Positions 1 through 5,463 of a stretch of 10,063 nt of DNA are shown here, piece by piece. This DNA is from Promethearchaeota archaeon (GTDB taxonomy: Archaea > Asgardarchaeota > Lokiarchaeia > Sigynarchaeales > SOKP01). How positions within the stretch are numbered: position 1 is the first letter of the stretch; the number at the start of each line of letters is the position of its first letter. The notes under the pieces were generated by a model, which saw only the letters and a list, made by a program, of their open reading frames with translations, had not been told where the DNA came from and did not search any database. The stretch is taken from positions 1-10,063 of the forward strand of contig JAEOTL010000018.1 of assembly GCA_016839845.1 (NCBI GenBank), given 5' to 3'. Both the position numbers and the translations under genes were made by a program.

Positions 1-528
1 ATTCGGAGAATTAATTGTGATTAAAGGAGCATTAATATCATGCCGTACAATCACATCTGTCCAATTCATATTTCCGAGTGTATCATTGGCATAAAACCGA
101 ATTATAACCGTTTCATTACTTAAATTATCCCACATATTTTGGTCAAAAGTACCATTCACATCTTCATTTAAGAGCCCCTGCAATGCAATAAGTGAAGAAT
201 TTTCACCAGTTTCTAAAAATTCATACCACGTATAATTACCTGGGCCTCCAGCTATATTTATTGAATAATTTGGTGCGACTTTCCCATAAAGAGAATAATT
301 AGTGGGTAAATAAACTGAAATATTAGGAGCTGTTGATGTTTTAGGAAAATTTATTTCATTTACTCTTTTATTTGGGAGGTTAGTTAATATATTATTATAA
401 ATAAAATCTGAAGAAGAGATATTAATTATCATTAAACATATTAAAATTTTTAATAAAACTGAATGTGTTTTCTTTAACTTTTTTAACTTGAAAATGGAAA
501 AACGAGAAAATCTATATCTTTTTATCAT
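1..528 (-). CDS. Secreted/surface Ig-like repeat protein, N-terminal part (cut by window edge)
   Basis: The reading frame starts at ATG (528-526) and stays open for 176 codons to the window edge, so the C-terminus is missing. An in-frame stop (540-538) lies four codons upstream, which fixes this start or a later one. Residues 1-21 are strongly basic (KLKKLKK), followed by a hydrophobic stretch at about 24-39 (VLLKILICLMIINISSS), which fits a signal peptide or N-terminal anchor. The rest is rich in Asn, Thr, Ser and Tyr with about ten N-x-S/T sequons, and contains a beta-sandwich style unit (about 66-165) with the signature W-x-N-L-S-N-E-T-V-I-I-R-F-Y-A-N-D-T-x-G-N. At 165-176, INAPLITINSPN looks like the start of the next repeat. 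This repeat style is common in large Lokiarchaeota and methanogen surface proteins. Probable role: glycosylated cell-surface or S-layer-associated protein; ligand unknown. No Shine-Dalgarno is visible. Confidence 0.8.
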   Translation of the reverse strand, partial: MIKRYRFSRFSIFKLKKLKKTHSVLLKILICLMIINISSSDFIYNNILTNLPNKRVNEINFPKTSTAPNISVYLPTNYSLYGKVAPNYSINIAGGPGNYTWYEFLETGENSSLIALQGLLNEDVNGTFDQNMWDNLSNETVIIRFYANDTLGNMNWTDVIVRHDINAPLITINSPN

Positions 529-657
529 GATAATGTTTTAACTATTGTTATTTAATTGTTTTTCAGTTAATAATCCAGAATTCCGTAAACCAAGCATAGT
601 TTTTTTTCATCTAAACGATTAGCTTTAATTGGACTTATTTACGTATTATTAAACAAT

Positions 658-673
658 GTTTGTTATTACAAAC
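658..673. repeat. Perfect 6-bp inverted repeat in the upstream region of the surface-protein gene
   Basis: GTTTGT and ACAAAC are separated by TATT. It sits in the 260-base gap (529-788) between two minus-strand genes, beside an alternating TA tract (about 675-685) that could serve as a TATA element read on the minus strand, although that would give a long leader of more than 100 bases to the start at 528. It may be an operator or a small hairpin. Nothing else recognisable was seen in the gap. Confidence 0.35.
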
Positions 674-788
674 TGTATATATATTTTATCGTACCTTCCC
701 CTTTATCCTAGGAAAAAAAGGAAATTGAAATTTTATATACTTAATGGGGCTTTCAGTTGAATTTAAGATATATTCTAAAATAATAAAA

Positions 789-2063
789 TTAGGAAAGGTG
801 TGATGATGATTCAAGGTTTTTTTTTATTTTTCTATTAATTTCTTGATGATATTTTTTAGGATCTCTATTCTCAAGATTAAAATTATTTTCCTCAATAAAT
901 TTTTTAAAATCTGACCTACTCATTCCATTTAACTTCCTCTTCTTTGCCCATTCAATACTCTTTTCTATTATTGCACCCCCATCTCCACCTATAAAGGATG
1001 GTAAATAGAATTCAGCGAGGTTGTTATTAAGAAATACCGTACGTAAGTATAACCCTTTAGGATCAAAGTTTCGATACATAGTGGAGAGACGGCTAGGGGT
1101 TACCGTACTAACAATATTTTTTCCTGCGGCTTGAACTTTCTTATATATAGGGTACCATTTTTCATGACCCATAGGTTCTCTGCCATCACCAGGTACCCAT
1201 TGTATTCCTGTGAGTTCTGGGATAGAAAGTAAGTCATCCAGGTGTATTAAAGCATTAGGGCCATCTAAATGATATATTGAATAATCCATATGAGTTGCTT
1301 GAGCAATAATATCCGGTAATGCGAATTTTTTAAACCATTTGGGGTTAAGCATTGCACAAAAATCACATTGAATGGGATACCATCGCTTTCTGTTCCAAAT
1401 ATTAAGCCACGCATTGCATCCATCATTATATTTGCTAATAATGTTTTGGAGATCATCGTATACTTCTAATGTTTTCTCTAATATTATTGCTCTGCAGGTA
1501 TCAATAATATCAGGACGTCTTTTCATAGTTAGAATAATCTCTTTAGGACCGAGAAAAGAAGATAAAATGTCTAATATACCCCCTAAATCGGTCATCGAGA
1601 TTTGATAATTACCCTGAGAATGTTTGGCTGCATATTCTGTTATTCGTAATAATCTTGAGTACCACTGATTATTAGCATTTAACTTGACATCTTCAAGTAA
1701 AGCAACAATATCATTTGGAGAAGTAGACTTACTGAACCAGACCGTTCGAGTGTGAAACTTTGGGATCACACCGAATATAGCGGCCATAATTCCCGCGCCA
1801 TAATAAGGTATAAAAGATGGAATGCTCTCACCACCAAAAGTAATATTTTGTAACCGTTGTTCGAAATCAATGATTAGCTCTTCTATTCCATCGGGATTTT
1901 TAGCTAATTCCCAGCCAAAAAAAATGATATCAAAGAATCTAGCAATTGAACCCTCATTTTGAGGATAATAATAAGAAATAACAGGTCTATCAATTAGTTC
2001 ATGATCCCACCATGCTTCTAATCTATTCTTTGCATCATTAATATCTTCTTTCAGAACATTCAT
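789..2063 (-). CDS. UROD/corrinoid methyltransferase-like TIM-barrel protein
   Basis: A 424-residue protein that resembles the uroporphyrinogen decarboxylase superfamily, in particular the large UROD-like subgroup related to methylcobamide:CoM methyltransferases (MtaA/MtbA), often found beside corrinoid proteins. Supporting stretches are LEAWWDHELIDRPVI near the N-terminus (15-29), CDFCAMLNPKWF (233-244), YHLDGPNALIHLDDLL (264-279), and the barrel-strand motif ELTGIQWVPGDG (283-294). In MtaA/MtbA enzymes zinc is held by an H-x-C motif plus a distant Cys; here the equivalent stretch reads H265-L-D267-G, so the first Cys is Asp, while C233-x2-C236 lies nearby. The substrate is therefore uncertain: methyl transfer from a corrinoid or a decarboxylation. 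The start is supported by an AGAAGGA ribosome-binding site 7 bases upstream. It is transcribed divergently from the NAD(P)HX repair gene. No corrinoid protein or methyltransferase partner is in the window. The family call is reasonably sure; the reaction is not. Confidence 0.75.
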   Translation of the reverse strand: MNVLKEDINDAKNRLEAWWDHELIDRPVISYYYPQNEGSIARFFDIIFFGWELAKNPDGIEELIIDFEQRLQNITFGGESIPSFIPYYGAGIMAAIFGVIPKFHTRTVWFSKSTSPNDIVALLEDVKLNANNQWYSRLLRITEYAAKHSQGNYQISMTDLGGILDILSSFLGPKEIILTMKRRPDIIDTCRAIILEKTLEVYDDLQNIISKYNDGCNAWLNIWNRKRWYPIQCDFCAMLNPKWFKKFALPDIIAQATHMDYSIYHLDGPNALIHLDDLLSIPELTGIQWVPGDGREPMGHEKWYPIYKKVQAAGKNIVSTVTPSRLSTMYRNFDPKGLYLRTVFLNNNLAEFYLPSFIGGDGGAIIEKSIEWAKKRKLNGMSRSDFKKFIEENNFNLENRDPKKYHQEINRKIKKNLESSSHLS

Positions 2064-2070
2064 TTAGAAA

Positions 2071-2077
2071 TCCTTCT
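2071..2077 (-). promoter_or_regulatory. Shine-Dalgarno of the UROD-like gene
   Basis: On the minus strand AGAAGGA lies 7 bases before the ATG at 2063, and supports that start. It is one of only three genes here with a clear ribosome-binding site. Confidence 0.55.
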
Positions 2078-2117
2078 GATTAAAGCAAAATATATTGTAG
2101 TAGTATAATCCTTGTAA

Positions 2118-2129
2118 TTAAATAATATT
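2118..2129 (+). promoter_or_regulatory. Candidate TATA box for the NAD(P)HX repair gene
   Basis: TTAAATAATATT lies 31-42 bases before the ATG at 2160 in the 96-base divergent gap. With archaeal TATA boxes centred about 26 bases before the transcription start, initiation would fall about 10 bases before the ATG, so the mRNA could be nearly leaderless. No Shine-Dalgarno precedes this ATG, which fits. The gap is AT-rich throughout, so chance matches are likely. Confidence 0.3.
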
Positions 2130-2159
2130 TTTTAGTTCAGAATCCTAAGTTTAATTGTT

Positions 2160-3725
2160 ATGGAAAGATTTAATTCTGAAAAAATTTCGGCTGAAGATGT
2201 AGCCATTGCTGATAATAATGCTCAATGGTTAGGAATTCCTTTAATTCATTTAATGGAGTGTGCGGGGTATAGTATCGCAGATGAAATTGTGAAAAGATAT
2301 AATTTAAGTGATAAATCAATGGTTGCTATTTTTTGCGGAACTGGGAATAACGGTGGAGATGGATTTGTTGTTGCGAGACAATTAGCAGCATTCAATATTA
2401 AATCCATAGTAATTCTTGTTGGTACTCCAGAAAAAATAAGAACCCATGCCTCTCGATTTAATTGGGATTTGATTACAAATCATATTAATTATTTAATTGA
2501 AACAACAATCATCCAAGATTCTACAGATCTTGAAAAATTAAAAATATTGAATGAAAAAAAGGGTAGATTAAATTTAATTGTTGATGGATTATTAGGAACA
2601 GGAATAAGTGGGAAAATTAGAGAACCAATTTCAACAGCTATAGATACAATAAATAAATTAAACACAGAAAACAAAATTGAAGTTGTATCAATCGATTTAC
2701 CTTCAGGCATGAATCCAAACACTGGAGAGGTTATTGATAAAGCAGTGAAGGCAGATTTAGTTATCGCGTTACATCGAATTAAAAAAGGATTAGAGATTAA
2801 AAGCGAATATATAAAAGAAATAGTGATAAGATCAATTGGCATCCCTTATGAAGCAGAGATGTTTATAGGAAAAGGAGACGTGATTCCTACGCTGAAAAAA
2901 AGAAATATTGATAATTATAAAGGTCAATTTGGTCGAATGCTTGTAATCGGGGGATCTAAGAATTATTCTGGAGCTCCTGCATATAGCTCCTTAACAGGTA
3001 TTAATTTTGGATTAGATTTAGTAATTACTTATGTTCCAGAAGTAATTGGGGATGTACTGAGAGATTATTCTCCGAATATGATTGTAAGAACAAGCCCCGG
3101 CAACTGGTTAAATATGAAATCTTTCAAGGAGATCTCAGTATTAATTGATTGGGCAAATGCTATTGTTATAGGCCCAGGCCTAGGAATACAACAAGAAACT
3201 GAAGAGTTATTGATTGAACTTCTGAAGAAACTCCAACAGGAAAAAAAATCGTTTGTACTTGATGCGGATGCTTTAAAATTAATTATTAACAACCTTGAGT
3301 TATTAAAGGGTCAAAAAGCTATCTTGACTCCTCACGCGGGAGAACTTAATATTATGGTCGATATAGACTTATCACAATACAATCAAATCGAAAAACGTAG
3401 AAATGAAGTTTTAAAGCTCGCAAAGAAATTAGACACTACTTTCCTTATAAAGGGGCCATTCGATTATATAAGTGATGGACAAAAAATAAAAATTAACCGC
3501 ACTGGTTGTCCAGAAATGTCTATTGGGGGCACTGGTGATGTATTAGCTGGATTATGTGCTTCTTTTTTAGCTACAGACAATAATCAATTCCAATCGGCTT
3601 GTTCTGGTGCCTTCATTAACGGTGTCATAGGGGAATTTTGTAAAAAGAATATAGGGCCACGTTTTACCGCGATGGATATGATTAATAATATTAATAATGC
3701 AATTAATCATCTATTTGAGATTTAA
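2160..3725 (+). CDS. nnr: Bifunctional NAD(P)H-hydrate epimerase / ADP-dependent NAD(P)H-hydrate dehydratase
   Basis: The 521-residue protein joins the two NAD(P)HX repair enzymes. The N-terminal YjeF_N/NnrE domain (about 1-230) epimerises R- and S-NAD(P)HX and shows the GTGNNGGDG loop (60-68), VDGLLGTGISG (141-151) and DLPSGMNPNTG (179-189). The C-terminal NnrD domain (about 240-520), of the ribokinase-like fold, dehydrates S-NAD(P)HX using ADP or ATP and shows IGGSKNYSGAP (263-273), GPGLG (338-342), LDADAL (367-372), TPHAGE (390-395) and GGTGDVLAG (456-464), whose Asp460 is the expected catalytic residue. Length and domain order match the usual bacterial and archaeal fusion. It is cytoplasmic and repairs hydrated nicotinamide cofactors. 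The start is the first ATG, with no Shine-Dalgarno. It is transcribed alone, divergent from the UROD-like gene and separated by 224 bases from the next gene. All key motifs look intact. Confidence 0.96.
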   Translation: MERFNSEKISAEDVAIADNNAQWLGIPLIHLMECAGYSIADEIVKRYNLSDKSMVAIFCGTGNNGGDGFVVARQLAAFNIKSIVILVGTPEKIRTHASRFNWDLITNHINYLIETTIIQDSTDLEKLKILNEKKGRLNLIVDGLLGTGISGKIREPISTAIDTINKLNTENKIEVVSIDLPSGMNPNTGEVIDKAVKADLVIALHRIKKGLEIKSEYIKEIVIRSIGIPYEAEMFIGKGDVIPTLKKRNIDNYKGQFGRMLVIGGSKNYSGAPAYSSLTGINFGLDLVITYVPEVIGDVLRDYSPNMIVRTSPGNWLNMKSFKEISVLIDWANAIVIGPGLGIQQETEELLIELLKKLQQEKKSFVLDADALKLIINNLELLKGQKAILTPHAGELNIMVDIDLSQYNQIEKRRNEVLKLAKKLDTTFLIKGPFDYISDGQKIKINRTGCPEMSIGGTGDVLAGLCASFLATDNNQFQSACSGAFINGVIGEFCKKNIGPRFTAMDMINNINNAINHLFEI

Positions 3726-3880
3726 TTACCCAAAAATTTAGATATTTTTGATAACAAATTATTAGACGCCAGAACGTGTTTTTATTTTTTGATAAAAATT
3801 TATTAATTTCTAATTTATTATATTATTAAAATAGTAATTTGATAACTAAGTTAAGGTTCTTGAATTATTTATTTGGGTAA
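3726..3880. repeat. Long-range 9-bp inverted repeat between nnr and the gelsolin-like gene
   Basis: TTACCCAAA (3726-3734, directly after the nnr stop) and TTTGGGTAA (3872-3880) are perfect reverse complements 137 bases apart. Beside each arm lies GATATTTTT (3741-3749) or its complement AAAAATATC (3879-3887), in an order that gives an alternative pairing rather than one longer stem. The GGG/CCC core stands out in very AT-rich DNA. Confidence 0.45.
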
Positions 3881-3927
3881 AAATATCAAAATGAAATAAT
3901 TCATCTAATAAATAACATATTTGATAA
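3747..3927 (+). promoter_or_regulatory. Cluster of four TTTGATAA motifs upstream of the gelsolin-like gene
   Basis: Exact copies of TTTGATAA occur at 3747-3754, 3788-3795, 3838-3845 and 3920-3927, and a reverse TATCAAA at 3884-3890. They lie only in the 224-base gap in front of the gelsolin-like gene, with the last copy ending 9 bases before its Shine-Dalgarno. Spacing is irregular (41, 50 and 82 bases between starts). They could be binding sites for a transcription factor acting on the gelsolin-like gene; the base composition is permissive, so this is tentative. Confidence 0.4.
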
Positions 3928-3936
3928 AAACAACAT

Positions 3937-3943
3937 AGGAGAT
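3937..3943 (+). promoter_or_regulatory. Shine-Dalgarno of the gelsolin-like gene
   Basis: AGGAGAT lies 6 bases before the ATG at 3950, the strongest ribosome-binding site in the window. It fixes the start of the gelsolin-like protein. Confidence 0.7.
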
Positions 3944-3949
3944 TGAAGA

Positions 3950-4777
3950 ATGCAGTGCTTCCTTATTAATCCTGATGGGACTACCACCGAACAATCAACG
4001 GAGGGTCCAATTAAAGATATTTTAAAAACAGAAGAATGTTATGTTTTAGTTGCAGACGATGTAAGAAAAGTTTATCTCTGGAAAGGAATTAAAAGCAGTG
4101 TTAGGTCTAAATTCATAGGTGCAAAAAGATCTCAAGAAATCCGTGGACAAGTTGGAATGCATTATAGCGTCATTCCACTTGACGAGAGTGAAGAAGATGC
4201 TGAATTCATAAAATTAATTGGGGGAAAAACAGAAGCGGGTATTGCAAAGGAAATTAAAGGTGAACCAGTTACTGCGCCATCAGTACATCCCTTGAGAGAA
4301 AAAAACGTGTTTGGCACTCCCAAACCTGCTGATGGAATGAATATTGCAGGGAGTAAAACTCGTGCTGCAATGAATACTGGTCCTTTATACCGAGAAGACG
4401 GTTCAATGCCATCAATGATGCAGGATGAAACTCAAATAGACTTTGAAGATATTATGCAAAAATTAGAACAAATACAAATGCCTCCTGGATTTGAAAGAGA
4501 ATTAATAATTATTGGTAATCATGCGTATTCGGTTGTTGAAAAAGTACAACAATTTTTAGGAAAAAAGGAGGTTACAAAAGAGATCTCAAAAGTAGGTGCT
4601 ATTCCTGAAGGAATTTTCTTTGCTGAATCCTATGCACCTAGAATACTGAGCGAAAACGGCAAGATATTAGCAATAGAATTCCTTAAACGCACCGGTCAGG
4701 TAAGTAAACCTGTTGAGGGTAAAAGTAAACGAGAGCTATTAAAGAACCAAATCAAGGAACAATTAGAAAGTAGTTAA
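3950..4777 (+). CDS. Gelsolin-like domain protein with a second, unassigned C-terminal domain
   Basis: A 275-residue protein. Residues about 22-90 fit a single gelsolin-like repeat: a hydrophobic strand CYVLVADDVRKVYLWKG (30-46) matching the family pattern of a short turn followed by [IV]Y[VL]W.G, a helix with basic residues (SSVRSKFIGAKRSQEI, 49-64), then a final strand HYSVIPLDESEEDAEF (71-86). Residues about 105-160 form a Met-, Gly- and Pro-containing low-complexity linker. The C-terminal part (about 163-247) has a compact alpha/beta look, with strand ELIIIGNHAY (184-193), a helix, and GIFFAESYAPRILSENGKI (221-239); it may be a second, diverged gelsolin-like repeat or a different fold. 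The tail is a charged helix. In eukaryotes gelsolin repeats sever, cap or bundle actin under calcium control, and short Asgard gelsolins that act on actin are known. An actin-family gene lies 4.3 kb downstream, so an actin-binding role is likely but inferred. Confidence 0.72.
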   Translation: MQCFLINPDGTTTEQSTEGPIKDILKTEECYVLVADDVRKVYLWKGIKSSVRSKFIGAKRSQEIRGQVGMHYSVIPLDESEEDAEFIKLIGGKTEAGIAKEIKGEPVTAPSVHPLREKNVFGTPKPADGMNIAGSKTRAAMNTGPLYREDGSMPSMMQDETQIDFEDIMQKLEQIQMPPGFERELIIIGNHAYSVVEKVQQFLGKKEVTKEISKVGAIPEGIFFAESYAPRILSENGKILAIEFLKRTGQVSKPVEGKSKRELLKNQIKEQLESS

Positions 4778-4832
4778 ATTCAATTTATTCTACTTATTTT
4801 ATTATTTTAAATCATCCATACTTGTCATTTCT

Positions 4833-4840
4833 AAATATAA
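4833..4840 (+). promoter_or_regulatory. Candidate TATA box for the Roadblock gene
   Basis: AAATATAA lies about 60 bases before the ATG at 4896, in the 118-base gap after the gelsolin-like gene. It would place transcription start roughly 30 bases before the ATG. The T-rich stretch at the start of the same gap (about 4780-4810) would fit termination of the gelsolin-like transcript, suggesting separate transcripts. The call rests on position and composition only. Confidence 0.25.
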
Positions 4841-4895
4841 TTTTTTAAGTTTGGATTTTTTACTTATTATTAATTAAAAAAAAAAATTAAGTATC

Positions 4896-5279
4896 ATGGC
4901 AGAATTAACCCCAGATGAAGCACAGGCTCTTTCAGCCTTCCTTGGAAGCATCACGGAATACAGCGAATTGGAGGCGCTAGCTCTTATCACCCGTGAAGGT
5001 CTACGCTTAGCTTTTAGCGCTGTGCCGGGATATAATGTTGATCCCGACTTATTTTCGAGTTTAAGTGCCGTAGTTGTGCAATCAGGTAGTGACGCGATAG
5101 AAACTCTTGGTTTTAAGAATATGTTAGAAATTATTTTACGAGGAGACAATGGATTTATTATTCTTAGTGTTGCTGGACGTTTCTTCTTAATGGGCGCTTC
5201 AAGACAATCAGCTGATTTAGGAAAAGTTGTAAAAGTATTCAGGTACTATTCTGGGGAGATTCAGAAGAGATATCCATGA
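4896..5279 (+). CDS. Roadblock/LC7 domain protein
   Basis: The 127-residue protein is essentially one Roadblock/LC7 domain. After a short helix (about 5-24) comes the strand-turn-strand ALALITREGLRLAFSA (27-42), the central helix DPDLFSSLSAVVVQSGSDAIETLG (49-72, split by a kink), and two closing strands LEIILRGDNGFIILSVAG and FFLMGAS (77-102), then a C-terminal helix. This is the length and order of MglB- and roadblock-type proteins, which dimerise and serve as platforms or GTPase-activating partners for Ras-like and Rag-like small GTPases; Asgard genomes carry many copies. No GTPase is in this window, so its partner is unknown. Its 5' half is much richer in GC than its neighbours (55 of 110 bases at 4901-5010 by hand count), possibly codon selection for high expression or later arrival. 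No Shine-Dalgarno precedes the ATG; an 11-base A tract lies just upstream (4876-4886). Confidence 0.88.
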   Translation: MAELTPDEAQALSAFLGSITEYSELEALALITREGLRLAFSAVPGYNVDPDLFSSLSAVVVQSGSDAIETLGFKNMLEIILRGDNGFIILSVAGRFFLMGASRQSADLGKVVKVFRYYSGEIQKRYP

Positions 5280-5319
5280 ATTGGTTAATAAGATTGAAAT
5301 AATAATTTTATAGAAAATA

Positions 5320-5372
5320 ATATTTATTTGATTAGTTGTATCAAATCTAGATAAATATCTTATACGGATATT
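5320..5372. repeat. Nested imperfect inverted repeats upstream of the vWA gene
   Basis: ATATTTATTTGAT (5320-5332) pairs with ATCAA (5340-5344) and ATAAATAT (5351-5358), with a 7-base loop and a 6-base bulge. It overlaps a second perfect repeat, AATATC (5354-5359) and GATATT (5367-5372), with a 7-base spacer. The two cannot form at once. The structure lies in the 184-base gap between the Roadblock and vWA genes and could be a termination or operator element. Confidence 0.3.
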
Positions 5373-5463
5373 AGTTTATTAATAATAAGAAAGATGAGCA
5401 TTTGTTGTTAGAAATTTAAATCTTAATCATTTGTGAGTTAATTATCAATTTAGAAGAATTAAA

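Noticed and set aside
529..788. A small RNA or extra gene in the gap between the two minus-strand genes
   Set aside because: No open frame with a credible start and no tRNA-like or larger RNA fold could be seen; only a 6-bp inverted repeat and AT-rich tracts are present.
2489..2842. Open frame on the minus strand inside nnr
   Set aside because: It lies wholly inside a gene with conserved motifs on the plus strand. Low stop density on the opposite strand explains it.
4876..4886. Eleven-base A tract as a frameshift or slippage site
   Set aside because: It lies in a non-coding gap before the Roadblock start, so no reading frame is affected.
4874..5149. Open frame of 91 codons on the minus strand over the Roadblock gene
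   Set aside because: The plus strand encodes a full Roadblock/LC7 domain. Higher GC there lowers stop frequency in other frames.
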